A stretch of 64,000 bases of DNA from positions 1 through 64,000 of the forward strand of contig DASRHT010000090.1 of assembly GCA_035650355.1 (NCBI GenBank). The letters run 5' to 3'. Source of the stretch: DASRHT01 sp035650355. GTDB taxonomy: Bacteria > Chloroflexota > Ktedonobacteria > Ktedonobacterales > Ktedonobacteraceae. Of this stretch, positions 51,405 through 60,245 are shown one piece after another. The position numbers and the translations under genes are program-made. The notes under the pieces are model-generated. The model had not been told where the DNA came from and ran no database searches. It was given only the letters and a program-made list of their open reading frames with translations. Position 1 is the first letter of the stretch. Every line of letters begins with the position of its first letter.

Positions 51405-51770
51405 ATGAAAATAATGTGGTGCTGGCGCCGTGAGCGAGATGTTCCCATGTTGGATGACGACGAATTTCGTGCAATCTACGCCTTATACGAGGAATGTTCT
51501 GCCCATGCTCAGAAGCAAGCCAGGGAGCAGTTGAATTTACTAAAAGAAAAGCGCAGAACGTTTGATGAATTACGTCTGACACTGCATGAATTCTTTGAGC
51601 CTGTGCGCAAAGAATACGAGCGTATGACAGGCATGGTAGATTGTCATCACAATGCTATTATGCATCATCGTATTTCAATATATGGCCCTCCATGCAATCG
51701 TTGTGGAAAACCGCTGCGTACATCTCGCGCCCACTTTTGTACTGCCTGTGGTCAGGTGGTAGGATTATAA
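51405..51770 (+). CDS. small zinc-ribbon protein
   Basis: A 121-residue protein. Residues 15-75 are a charged helical/coiled-coil segment (ECSAHAQKQAREQLNLLKEKRR). The C-terminus is a zinc ribbon with two CxxC knuckles (CNRCGKPLRTS and CTACGQ). No known family beyond this. It precedes the MalT-like gene by 28 bp in the same direction and may be co-transcribed. AGGAAGAG precedes the ATG. Confidence 0.7.
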   Translation: MKIMWCWRRERDVPMLDDDEFRAIYALYEECSAHAQKQAREQLNLLKEKRRTFDELRLTLHEFFEPVRKEYERMTGMVDCHHNAIMHHRISIYGPPCNRCGKPLRTSRAHFCTACGQVVGL

Positions 51771-51798
51771 AAAGTAAAAGATATGCGGTTTTGGAAAA

Positions 51799-54531
51799 AT
51801 GTTCCAGGTTTCTGATCTACTGAGCACCAAGCTGGCGCTGCCACGCCTGCGTACGACGCTGGTGCGGCGCGAAGCGCTTTTTGCGCGGCTTGATAATAGC
51901 TGGGAGTATCCGCTGACGTTACTGTCTGCCCCCGCCGGGTTTGGCAAGACGACGCTGGTGCGCTCGTGGGCTGCATCCCGTAAGGATGAGCAAGGATGTT
52001 TTCTGCTTGCCTGGCTATCCCTTGATGCTGGCGACAATGATCCGGTCCGCTTCTGGCGCTATCTGATTGCCGCTTGCCAGCAATTTGATGCCGATATTGG
52101 TCAGGCTGCCCTGGAACGACTCAATGCTTCACAATCACCTGGCCTTGAAATGTCCTCGCAGTTGCCTTTTGAGCCGCTGCTGAAGGCATTGATCAATGAT
52201 CTGAGCAAAATTTCATCTCACTGTGTTCTTATCATGGAGGATTATGACGCTATTACTTTACCGCAGATCCATAAAATGATGGCCTTTTTCCTCGAACACC
52301 TTCCCACTGCAATACACTGTGTCTTGCTCTCACGCAGCGATCCGCCGCTTCCCCTGGCGCGATTACGAGCGCGAGGCGAGCAGCTTGAACTGCGGGCAAC
52401 CGATCTGCAATTCTCCCTGGATGAAACCCGCCACTTCCTCCAGCAAACCTTGCCGTTTCCGCTGACAGAGGGAGAGATTGCGCTTTTGCACGAGCGGACA
52501 GAGGGCTGGGGAGCTGGTCTGAACCTTGTCGCTTCCGCTTTGCATAGGTATGCTGATCCTGGAGAACGAGCACGCTTTCTCGGAACGCTTACCGGTAGGT
52601 ATCGGCCATTGCTAGAGTACCTGGTAAGCGATGTGCTCAATGCACAGCCGGAGCCGCTGCAAGAGTTTTTACTCCAGACGAGCGGGCTAGGCCGCTTAAC
52701 AGGCGCTCTCTGCGATATGGTGACTGGGAGGCACGATAGCGACCTCCTGCTGGAACAGATTGAGCGTGCTAACCTGTTTCTGGAACCTCTAGACGGAACG
52801 GGGCAATGGTATCGCTATCACGCGCTCTTTGCCGAAGCGATGCAGCTTGAGGCTCAGCGCCGTCTTGGCAAAGAGGCCATACAGGTATGTTTTCGCCGGG
52901 CGAGTAGCTGGCATGAACAGCATAACAGGCTCCCGGATGCGGTGGAAGCGGCTCTGCAGGCAGAAGATTTCGCTCGTACCACTACTCTTGTCGAGCGAGT
53001 GGTCGGCTCAATCCATGTGATGGGAATAAACGAATTCTATACGTTACGGCGCTGGTTAGGTCAGGTTCCTCAGAGCATACTCCAACAGCATCCCGCGCTT
53101 TGCTTTGTCTATGCCAGCACGCTGTTTTTTGAGCCAGATGGGCGTATTCTCACGGATATAGCACGCTGCAAGCAGATTGAAACATTACTGCATATAGCGG
53201 AACAGTATTGGAGCTCGGAGGGCAATACTGCACGGCTGGCAGAGGTGAATGGTTTACGGGCTCTTCTCGCTACCTGGCAAGGGGATCACTCACGGGCGGG
53301 AAGATTCGCCGCGCAGGCGCTGCCTTTTTTGCCGGAAAAAGAGGTTTTATGGCGAGGTATGTGCCTGGGTATTATGGGTGCGGAAGAACGAATCGCTGGC
53401 TCGCTTGATAAAGCTCTTCCTATGGTTCAGGAGGCGCTCGCACTGTGCCAGCAAGCAGACAATATATATAGCACTCGTGCAACCAGGTTGGAGCTGGCTG
53501 AGATATATCACTGCCAGGGAAAGCTACACCAGGCATATGAGGAATACTGTCAGGTGTTGGCTGACGCAGGTGAGGACCTGCTTGATAGGGCAAGAGCGCA
53601 ACTGGGGCGGGCTCAGCTTTTTTACGAATGGCATATGCTGGATGCTTCCTCGCAGGCTGCACAGGAAGCTCTTGCTCTGGGGGAGCATATAGAGGACCGG
53701 GGTCTTCAAGTACACTCCGCCCTTGTTCTCGCGCGCGTGCTTTATGCTCGTGGAGACCGCGCTCAAGCTCAGCAGAAGCTTGTGAGATTGGTTACTCTTG
53801 CTCAGGCAAGTTCCTATCCTCTTCTTGCCAGGGAGCTCCTTTTCTGGCAGGCCCGGCTGCAATTCGCCAATGGCGATTTCTCTGCTGTGCAACGCTGGAT
53901 CAACCTCACAGCGTTTGCCAACGAAGCCGTGCCGCTTTTTCTCGCGGTGCGCGAAGAGTTGCTGATTGCCTGCTGGCAGCTCGTACATGACAAAGTGGAT
54001 GATGCGTTGCACTTACTTGAGCGCTGCCTTACCAGGGCGCATCACCATGCTCATACAGCCTGCGCGCTAGAAGTGCAGGTGCTGCTGGCTCTGGCATACT
54101 TCAAGCTGAATAACCTGGAGATGGCTCGGCAGGCGTTGCAGGAGGTGCTGCCACAGCTTCATACAGAGGGCTATCGACGCGTTTTCTTAGATGAAGGGCC
54201 GATGATGGCAGCCTGCCTGCGAACCGTAGTTGCTAGCAGTGCGAGTGCCGGTGAAACGTATCTGAGCGAGATCCTGGCGCTGTTTAAGGGTACGCAGCCT
54301 GAGCATTTGCCAGAGCAGCCATCCTTGATTGAGCCGTTGAGCTCGCAGGAGCAGCGTGTACTGCGCCTCTTTGTGGCTGGTCTCTCCAAGCCGGAGATAG
54401 CGCGCGAACTGGTTATCTCCATCAATACGGTCAAAACCCATCTACAACGCATCTATCGCAAGCTGCATGTGACCAGTCGTGCCGAAGCGCGCACGGCAGC
54501 GCGTCATCTTCATCTGTTCCAGAACAACTGA
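51799..54531 (+). CDS. MalT-like (LAL) LuxR-family transcriptional regulator
   Basis: A 910-residue ATP-dependent activator of the MalT/LAL group. The N-terminus is typical (LLSTKLALPRLRTTLVRRE), Walker A is at 44-52 (APAGFGKTT), Walker B around VLIMEDYDAI, with the HCVLLSRSDPPLPLARLRA region after it. A helical repeat (TPR-like) ligand-sensing arm runs from about 400 to 830. The last 65 residues are a LuxR-type helix-turn-helix: LSSQEQRVLRLFVAGLSKPEI, then INTVKTHLQRIYRKL. In this class ATP and an inducer drive oligomerisation on DNA. The FAD monooxygenase gene downstream is a candidate target. Confidence 0.93.
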   Translation: MFQVSDLLSTKLALPRLRTTLVRREALFARLDNSWEYPLTLLSAPAGFGKTTLVRSWAASRKDEQGCFLLAWLSLDAGDNDPVRFWRYLIAACQQFDADIGQAALERLNASQSPGLEMSSQLPFEPLLKALINDLSKISSHCVLIMEDYDAITLPQIHKMMAFFLEHLPTAIHCVLLSRSDPPLPLARLRARGEQLELRATDLQFSLDETRHFLQQTLPFPLTEGEIALLHERTEGWGAGLNLVASALHRYADPGERARFLGTLTGRYRPLLEYLVSDVLNAQPEPLQEFLLQTSGLGRLTGALCDMVTGRHDSDLLLEQIERANLFLEPLDGTGQWYRYHALFAEAMQLEAQRRLGKEAIQVCFRRASSWHEQHNRLPDAVEAALQAEDFARTTTLVERVVGSIHVMGINEFYTLRRWLGQVPQSILQQHPALCFVYASTLFFEPDGRILTDIARCKQIETLLHIAEQYWSSEGNTARLAEVNGLRALLATWQGDHSRAGRFAAQALPFLPEKEVLWRGMCLGIMGAEERIAGSLDKALPMVQEALALCQQADNIYSTRATRLELAEIYHCQGKLHQAYEEYCQVLADAGEDLLDRARAQLGRAQLFYEWHMLDASSQAAQEALALGEHIEDRGLQVHSALVLARVLYARGDRAQAQQKLVRLVTLAQASSYPLLARELLFWQARLQFANGDFSAVQRWINLTAFANEAVPLFLAVREELLIACWQLVHDKVDDALHLLERCLTRAHHHAHTACALEVQVLLALAYFKLNNLEMARQALQEVLPQLHTEGYRRVFLDEGPMMAACLRTVVASSASAGETYLSEILALFKGTQPEHLPEQPSLIEPLSSQEQRVLRLFVAGLSKPEIARELVISINTVKTHLQRIYRKLHVTSRAEARTAARHLHLFQNN

Positions 54532-54753
54532 CCTCTGCTTTTGCCCCTGGCGGCACGCTCATTTAATGCGTCCACTGATAAAATCACCCGCAGAATCACC
54601 CGAAACGGGCGACATGGCTTCACCCCTTTGTGCTTTACACTGGTGGCACAGGTGCTTGCGCGATGTCAGACGGCACTCGAATAACAATCCAACCATAAAA
54701 AAACATACTGTTATGCATGTGCATTGTACAGATGCTTTTGAAGGAGTATCATT

Positions 54754-56067
54754 TTGTCAACACAAGCTTTTCATGTAATTATTATTGGCAGCGGTATTAG
54801 CGGCCTGTGCCTGGCTCAGCAGCTAAAGCAGGCTGGTGTGAGCGTCGCAGTCTACGAGCGTGACCTCTCGCGTACATCTCGCCTGCAGGGGTACCGCATT
54901 CACATCGATCCGCATGGTAGCCGCGCGCTTTACGAGAGCTTGCCACCTCGTCTCTATGAGATTTTCCTTGCCACCAGCGGCAAATCGGGTCAGGGTCTAG
55001 GCTTTCTTTCTGAGCAACTGCAAGAGCTACTTTTTATCAGTGTTAGTGAAGCCGGTGTGACTCCCGATCCTGTCGATAGCCATAAATCCGTGAGCAGGTT
55101 TACGCTGCGACAGGTCCTCTTAACCGGCCTGGAGGATGTTGTCCACTTTGATAAGCCATTCATGCGCTATCAGGAGACTCCTGATGGCAAAATTACAGTC
55201 TTCTTCGAGGATGGTACTTCCGCGATCTGTGACGTTCTGGTTGGGGCCGATGGCAGTAATTCCCGCATACGCAAGCAGTTTCTTCCTCATGCCGAACGCA
55301 TCGATACGCATTATCGGGCTATTCAAGGTAAAACAATACTGACAGACGAGATTATGCGCATCCTGCCCTCAAGCCTGTTTAGGGGGCCAGCTTCGATCAT
55401 TGCCCCAAAGGGTTATAGCCTGTTCGTCGCGGTTCAGCAGTTCCAGCATAAGCCGGGCGATATTGAGGAAATTGGCGCGGCTATTAAGCTGCATCCTGAT
55501 CTGTTGCTTAGCGATACCGCTGATTTTGTGGGCTGGGGATTTGTCGCTCGCCAGGAAAAGTATCCTCTCAAAGAGAATATGGAGGCGATGGATGGTACGG
55601 CGCTCAAGCAGGTTGTTCTCGGGATGATCAACGACTGGCATCCGCACCTGCAAAAATTGATCAGAGAAGCCGATCCCTCTACCATTATCTTTACGCCCAT
55701 TTACACCTCGCTTCCCGTTGAACATTGGCGAACCGGTCGGATCACGCTTATCGGTGATGCCATTCATAGCATGACTCCAGCTCGTGGCATTGGCGCCAAT
55801 ATAGCCCTGCGTGATGCCAGTCTCCTGGGTCGTAAGCTGGTAGCTGCCTCGCGTGGAGAAATTGCTCTTGTCCAGGGTATCCACGACTATGAAGCTGAGA
55901 TGTTAAAGTACGGCTTCGCCGCCGTTCTCTCTTCCAAAAAGGCGCTTGAGCAGGGCGCGGCTCTGGAGAAACCCTTCAACCTGGCAATTGCTAAGACAGC
56001 TTTCAAACTTCTTAACGCCGTCCCCCCTTTGAAGCAGCGCGTATTCAGAGGGTTCGGCACGAATTAG
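54754..56067 (+). CDS. FAD-dependent aromatic-type monooxygenase
   Basis: A 437-residue flavoprotein of the p-hydroxybenzoate-hydroxylase-like group. The FAD motif is IIIGSGISGLCLAQQL (residues 9-24), then the DG motif (VLVGADGSNSRIRKQF) and the second FAD motif (ITLIGDAIHSMTPARGIGANIALRDA). These enzymes hydroxylate or epoxidise small molecules using NAD(P)H and oxygen; some inactivate antibiotics. The only well-placed start is a TTG with AAGGAG 8 nt upstream. Position after a MalT-like regulator suggests induced expression. Substrate unknown. Confidence 0.9.
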   Translation: MSTQAFHVIIIGSGISGLCLAQQLKQAGVSVAVYERDLSRTSRLQGYRIHIDPHGSRALYESLPPRLYEIFLATSGKSGQGLGFLSEQLQELLFISVSEAGVTPDPVDSHKSVSRFTLRQVLLTGLEDVVHFDKPFMRYQETPDGKITVFFEDGTSAICDVLVGADGSNSRIRKQFLPHAERIDTHYRAIQGKTILTDEIMRILPSSLFRGPASIIAPKGYSLFVAVQQFQHKPGDIEEIGAAIKLHPDLLLSDTADFVGWGFVARQEKYPLKENMEAMDGTALKQVVLGMINDWHPHLQKLIREADPSTIIFTPIYTSLPVEHWRTGRITLIGDAIHSMTPARGIGANIALRDASLLGRKLVAASRGEIALVQGIHDYEAEMLKYGFAAVLSSKKALEQGAALEKPFNLAIAKTAFKLLNAVPPLKQRVFRGFGTN

Positions 56068-56113
56068 AGAGAGACGGGAGAGCTACATATGGCGACCCAC
56101 AACACTCCGTTTA

Positions 56114-56156
56114 CCTGCACAGGCTTGCTACTACGCCAGTAGCAAGCCTGTGCAGG
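56114..56156. terminator. bidirectional terminator between convergent genes
   Basis: CCTGCACAGGCTTGCTACT and AGTAGCAAGCCTGTGCAGG form a perfect 19-bp stem with a 5-base loop. Confidence 0.85.
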
Positions 56157-56160
56157 TTGC

Positions 56161-56787
56161 TTATTTCATCAGCCCGGTCAGGCTGAGCAGCGCAAGTAGC
56201 CCGAAAATAGCGATGATGCTGCCGGATAAGCGGTTGATCCAGAGCAACCACTGATAGGTAAATTTGCCACGCAGCAGGCTGATGCCTCCGGTCAGGAGCA
56301 GCCACCAGGTCGCCGAGCCGAGGAAGACGCCGGCGACCACCAGGAGCGCGGCCAGAACAGCCCCCTGGCCGCCAACGCCGATGCCCGCGAAAATGGCAGC
56401 AAACGAGAGGATCGTCAGCGGATTGGTCAGCGTGAGCAAGAACGTCGAAGCATAGGCGCTGACAAAGCTCGTCGCCTTTGCCGCTGCCGCCACTCGTTCA
56501 GCCGGTCTGGTCAGCAAGGTTTTGCAACCGAGATAGAGCAAAAACAGGCCACCGAGTCCACGAATCCAGCCCTGTTGATTGACGAGAAAGGTCGCGATGA
56601 CTGTGAGCCCAAAACCGGCGATGCAGCCATAGAGGCCGTCCGCCGTCGCTACGCCCAGACCGGAGACCAGCCCATAGGAGAAGCCGCGGTGAACGGTGCG
56701 CTGGATGCACAATATACTCATTGGTCCAACAACGGCAGCAATAGAAAGGCCAATCAACAGGCCGCGTACGAAAATCCCTGTGTTCAT
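56161..56787 (-). CDS. LysE-family amino acid exporter
   Basis: A 208-residue transporter of the LysE/RhtB superfamily with about six helices. The family start is clear: GLLIGLSIAAVVGPMSILCIQRTVHRGFSYGLVSGLGVATADGLYG, with the conserved GP and the ADxxYG motif. Also present are LGGLFLLYLGCKTLL and ASTFLLTLTNPLTILSF. Members export basic or neutral amino acids or other metabolites. AGGAGC lies 8 nt before the ATG. Expression appears to be controlled by an operator, a leader peptide and an attenuator terminator directly upstream. Confidence 0.92.
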   Translation of the reverse strand: MNTGIFVRGLLIGLSIAAVVGPMSILCIQRTVHRGFSYGLVSGLGVATADGLYGCIAGFGLTVIATFLVNQQGWIRGLGGLFLLYLGCKTLLTRPAERVAAAAKATSFVSAYASTFLLTLTNPLTILSFAAIFAGIGVGGQGAVLAALLVVAGVFLGSATWWLLLTGGISLLRGKFTYQWLLWINRLSGSIIAIFGLLALLSLTGLMK

Positions 56788-56814
56788 ATGTTTGCTCCTG
56801 ATACTAGGCGTTAT

Positions 56815-56853
56815 AAAAAAAGTCGCCAGACCTCATCAAAAGGTCTGGCGACT
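56815..56853 (-). terminator. attenuator terminator in the lysE leader
   Basis: On the reverse strand AGTCGCCAGACCT and AGGTCTGGCGACT form a perfect 13-bp stem with a 7-base loop, then a run of seven T. Its 5' arm plus loop (CCAGACCTTTTGATG) is complementary to CATCATGAGGTTTGG in the upstream leader ORF (56904-56918). Confidence 0.85.
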
Positions 56854-56875
56854 GGTAACGTCTGCTTCTGCTTGC

Positions 56876-56977
56876 TCAGGGGGTAAAGGGCATGCGAAGC
56901 GAACCAAACCTCATGATGGGCTGGTTTGCCTGCTGCTGTTGCGTGCCGCTATAAAAGCAATAATTGTATCGATTCAC
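56876..56977 (-). CDS. 33-residue leader peptide of the lysE attenuator
   Basis: GTG start with GGGGGT about 6 nt upstream. The peptide begins MNRYNYCFYSGT, continues with four consecutive Gln codons and a further Gln after three residues, and ends MPFTP. The stop lies 23 bp before the terminator stem. The Gln run sits directly before segment 1 of a 1:2 / 2:3 / 3:4 set of competing hairpins, which is how control codons are placed in amino-acid leader peptides. It is too short to be found by length-based gene calling. Confidence 0.65.
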   Translation of the reverse strand: MNRYNYCFYSGTQQQQANQPIMRFGSLRMPFTP

Positions 56978-57021
56978 CTGGTTACCCCCTGTTGTCGGTT
57001 CAGATTGATCGCGCTGAATAA

Positions 57022-57059
57022 GACAAGCTAACTATAACATAGCTTGTCCGATCAGGCAA
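57022..57059 (-). promoter_or_regulatory. lysE promoter with overlapping operator palindrome
   Basis: Reverse strand: TTGCCT (57059-57054), 17-bp spacer, TATAGT (57036-57031). The palindrome GACAAGCTA (57022-57030) / TAGCTTGTC (57040-57048) straddles the -10 box with 9-bp arms, the expected position for a repressor site. Confidence 0.65.
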
Positions 57060-57080
57060 TCAAGAGATTTCTCGCAAGAT

Positions 57081-58433
57081 CTAGAGCGTCCAGACTTTCA
57101 GATTGCTGATCGCCCCTTCGGTCGTCGCGTCTCCGCCGGTGCTCAGGAAGCCAATCTGACCCTGGGTGTAGGTGGTATCGCTGCCGTGGGCGATGCGTTT
57201 GCCGTTGACATAGAGGGAGATATCGCTCCCATTAGCCACAATAGCGACCGTGTTGGGATTGTTTAGCCCGGCATGCCAGCTAGGGCAGGTGCCCTGCGCG
57301 AGGGCATGACTGCAATCTGCGCCGGGATTGGTGTACTTGCAAAGGGTGAGGCTGTACGTTCCTCGCTCAAAGATGGTCAGTTCATACTCGTTGTAATTGC
57401 CATCGGAGCGGAAAACAAAGCCCAGGCCGCTGAAATGCTGCCCACTGCTGATGAACGTTAGTTGTGCCTGCATGGCGAAATTGCTGTAATTCGTGTTTTG
57501 TCCGTGGCAGACGTTGTTATAGTTGGCAGCCGCCGTAACATGATAGGCACCGCCCGAAAACTGGCAGCCGCCGGTTTCCGCCCAGTTGTGACCGCCGCTG
57601 TTATCGCTCATTGGATCGCTAAAGGCCAGCGTCCCCCCATAGGGATTTTGTTGCGCGAGCGCCGTGGCGGTGGCGACGACCTGAGCTGTTGCCGTGACAT
57701 TGACCTGGGCCGTGGCGGTAGCATTAGCCTGTGTGGTTGCGTCGGTGTTGGCCTGATTGGCCTGAACTGTAGCGGTGCCATTGGCGTTGACCTGGGTAAT
57801 AGCAGTACTGGTTGCAGCATCGTTATTCTGGCCCGAACTTGTCGCGGTCAATCCTTGAGCGAGCGCCGTTGCCGTGGCAGCGGGGCCGCCCGCTGTTCCG
57901 TTGCCACGGCTGTTGGAGAAGTAGTAAAAGGCGCTCACGCTCCCACCTATGAGTAGCAGCACCAGCGCGATCAGTAAAACCAGCTTTGTCGTAGAAGATC
58001 TGGGATTTCTGGGCGAGGGAGTTGCAGACAAAGTCTGATAAGGCGCGGGCAATGGAAGCATGCCGGCATGGTTTACAGCGGTGGGAGGCTGCTCGCTCTT
58101 CAGTGTGAGCTGAGCCTGGCTGGCTATGGACGCATTTACCGCGTTCCTCCGGCCCAACCCAATATCAGCATGAAGCGTGGCTGCATCAGCCATGGGGTCA
58201 GCTACAGGATTTGGGGGGGCGGTTACGGCGATAGTAAGGACCAACAGGTCTGCCGAGCCTGCTTGAGCGGATGAGCCGGTCTGTGCGTCCAAGTGCATGA
58301 TCTGGCCGTCGCTGGTACCCGGGGGAATGGTGACGCTGACCTGCCGCCCTGCTGGCAGCGTGAGGGTGCGGCTGGTTCCCTGGTGCGCCTCTTCTTTGCT
58401 GATGGCGAGGGTCGCGCGAATATCGTTTAGCAT
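57081..58433 (-). CDS. membrane-anchored fusion: DnaJ-C-like domain, TM helix, repeat stalk, lectin-like domain
   Basis: A 450-residue protein. Residues about 3-50 match the substrate-binding C-terminal domain of DnaJ (DIRATLAISKEEAHQGTSRTL, then VSVTIPPGTSDGQIMHLD). A linker leads to one transmembrane helix (about 149-168, KLVLLIALVLLLIGGSVSAFYY). Then comes an Ala/Thr/Asn/Gln-rich stalk with an irregular ATAQ/TAQV repeat (about 180-270), and a C-terminal beta-sandwich like DUF1080/LamG (LAFSDPMSDNSGGHNW to ISNLKVW). The DnaJ part would be cytoplasmic and the lectin part outside. No J-domain is present. The combination suggests coupling of an extracellular binding event to a cytoplasmic chaperone or kinase partner, but this is inference. 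Confidence 0.75.
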   Translation of the reverse strand: MLNDIRATLAISKEEAHQGTSRTLTLPAGRQVSVTIPPGTSDGQIMHLDAQTGSSAQAGSADLLVLTIAVTAPPNPVADPMADAATLHADIGLGRRNAVNASIASQAQLTLKSEQPPTAVNHAGMLPLPAPYQTLSATPSPRNPRSSTTKLVLLIALVLLLIGGSVSAFYYFSNSRGNGTAGGPAATATALAQGLTATSSGQNNDAATSTAITQVNANGTATVQANQANTDATTQANATATAQVNVTATAQVVATATALAQQNPYGGTLAFSDPMSDNSGGHNWAETGGCQFSGGAYHVTAAANYNNVCHGQNTNYSNFAMQAQLTFISSGQHFSGLGFVFRSDGNYNEYELTIFERGTYSLTLCKYTNPGADCSHALAQGTCPSWHAGLNNPNTVAIVANGSDISLYVNGKRIAHGSDTTYTQGQIGFLSTGGDATTEGAISNLKVWTL

Positions 58434-58627
58434 GTGCTTGTGCCCCGCTTTTTGATAAAGTACTTAGATGATGATTATAAGGAAAAACGCTCTATATATC
58501 GGGCAGTCCTGAACGGGTAGCATACCGATGCTTCTAAAAGCATCAGTAATATAACACATGCATAATGGTCAGGTCAGTGAACGAGTTCACACTCCTGGAC
58601 TTTGCAAAATTATCTGGGGAAGAGGTT

Positions 58628-59620
58628 TTACGATGCAATATCGCTTGTGGTGCTGGCGAGGAGTTTTTGCGTATAAAACTCCACAACGTTTGCCGCAAGT
58701 CGGACCACACGTTCGCGCAGCTCTGATGGTTCTACCACCTCTATTTGCGCGCCGTGGCTGAGGATGTATCCACAGGCCGAATCTTCCGTCTCGAAGAGGA
58801 CGCGCGCCGTGATCCATCCGTCCGCGCCAGACGGCTCAGCATGTTCCACGCGGATCTGCCGACCGGGCGGTATGCGCTCGAAGGCGGCGGGTGTCATGCG
58901 CAAGATTGCTGGATAGCGTGGCAGGCTTGCGACGAAGCTGGCCGATGATTGAGACCAGTATTGCGCGAGGTCAAATCCCTGGGGGCGCGTATATGACTGC
59001 TCTGTAATCGCAGCATCGCATATGCGTGAGACACGATAGGAGCGTACCTCCTGCTCAACGACCGCCACGAGGTACCAGACGCTGCCTTTGGCGACCAGCC
59101 CAAGGGGAGCCGCCAGCCGCGCCACCAGCTTACCATCGTTGCGCTGATAGGTAAATTGCAGCTCGCGTTCGCGCCAGATCGCCTCTTGCAAAATGGGGAG
59201 GGCGGCTATAGCTTCCTCGGTGTGATGCCAGCCCGTTACGTCCACATGGATGCGCTGGCGTACATATTCCGCGCCACGACGCGAGATAGAAGGCAATGAG
59301 GCGAGCAGTTTGATCAGAGCCGCTTCCGAGGTCTGGCGCAATCCCAGATCGGCCAGGAGGCGCGCCGGCTGTGTGAGAAAGAGCGTCTGGATCTCCGCCT
59401 CGTTGAGCCCAGTCAGGTTGGTCTTGTACTCTTCCAGTAGCGCCCAACCGCCTCCCGTTCCCCGCTCCGCCACCACCGGAACCCCAGCCGCGCCCAGCGC
59501 CTCCATATCGCGGTAAATGGTGCGCTCCGAGACCTCCAGCCGTTTCGCCAGCTCGCAGGCGGTGATGCGGCGATGGACCTGTAAATGCAGCAAAATAGAA
59601 AGCAATCGATCAGCGCGCAT
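58628..59620 (-). CDS. WYL-domain transcriptional regulator (HTH-WYL-WCX)
   Basis: A 330-residue regulator of the YafY/DeoR-like WYL group. The N-terminal helix-turn-helix is seen in MRADRLLSILLHLQVHRRITACELAKRLEVSERTIYRDMEAL. The WYL domain lies around residues 145-215 (ERELQFTYQRNDG, then GSVWYLVAVVEQEVRSYRVSRI), and the C-terminal WCX extension follows. WYL domains bind ligands, often nucleic acids, and such regulators sit near stress and defence genes. The start has GAGGAGATACC upstream. The gene appears autonomous; the target is unknown. Confidence 0.92.
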   Translation of the reverse strand: MRADRLLSILLHLQVHRRITACELAKRLEVSERTIYRDMEALGAAGVPVVAERGTGGGWALLEEYKTNLTGLNEAEIQTLFLTQPARLLADLGLRQTSEAALIKLLASLPSISRRGAEYVRQRIHVDVTGWHHTEEAIAALPILQEAIWRERELQFTYQRNDGKLVARLAAPLGLVAKGSVWYLVAVVEQEVRSYRVSRICDAAITEQSYTRPQGFDLAQYWSQSSASFVASLPRYPAILRMTPAAFERIPPGRQIRVEHAEPSGADGWITARVLFETEDSACGYILSHGAQIEVVEPSELRERVVRLAANVVEFYTQKLLASTTSDIAS

Positions 59621-59744
59621 GGTATCTCCTCGCTTCCTTCGTCATGGGGTGGTGCGTCTCTGATCGATAGTGTATCATAGAAATATGACATGAAGTGTCA
59701 TGAATGACCAGTTTTTGTCATATTTGTGGTGGTTAAGATACGAT

Positions 59745-60233
59745 TTAGAGGGACAGTTCCTGTTGCTGTTCTCGCTCCTTCTTTGCCGTGTGAAACGCTT
59801 TGAACTGTTCCGCCATCTCCCACTTATTGGCATACACGCGGTTCCCGCAATAGATGTTGCGCCTGGCGAACTCCTCCGGCGTGGTGCGTATAAGCCGCGC
59901 TCGAATGGATTCTCGATCAGGGTGAAGGGTATCATACCACGGTGTTATTAAGGTGTACTTAGGGTCGTAGACCCATTGCGGACACGCTTCTCCGTATTTG
60001 TGACAGAACCATTCGACTGAAGCGGCACAGAAGGTGGCCCATCGCTGAAGTTCTGGCGATGGTTCGTAGTCTGGAAGCGGATCAGCAATGAGTTGCTGTC
60101 GTCGCTCTTTGGCATAATCGAACCAGTAGTTCATAAAATTGCCTAGAGCCACCCAGGGATCTTCTCCCTGGCAGATGTCAGAGAACGCCTTTGCCATCGT
60201 TTGTAGCCGGTCTCGTCGCATCATATCGAGCAT
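59745..60233 (-). CDS. unknown protein paired with a nucleotidyltransferase
   Basis: A 162-residue soluble protein of unknown function, mostly helical, rich in Trp, Arg and acidic residues (DPWVALGNFMNYWFDYAKERRQQL; WATFCAASVEWFCHKYGEACPQW; EEFARRNIYCGNRVYANKWEMAEQF). It starts 12 bp after the end of the nucleotidyltransferase-like gene and is surely co-transcribed with it. No homology is recognised. Such tightly coupled pairs often act as toxin and antitoxin, but here there is only the arrangement to go on. Confidence 0.65.
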   Translation of the reverse strand: MLDMMRRDRLQTMAKAFSDICQGEDPWVALGNFMNYWFDYAKERRQQLIADPLPDYEPSPELQRWATFCAASVEWFCHKYGEACPQWVYDPKYTLITPWYDTLHPDRESIRARLIRTTPEEFARRNIYCGNRVYANKWEMAEQFKAFHTAKKEREQQQELSL

Positions 60234-60245
60234 GGCTTTTTACCT

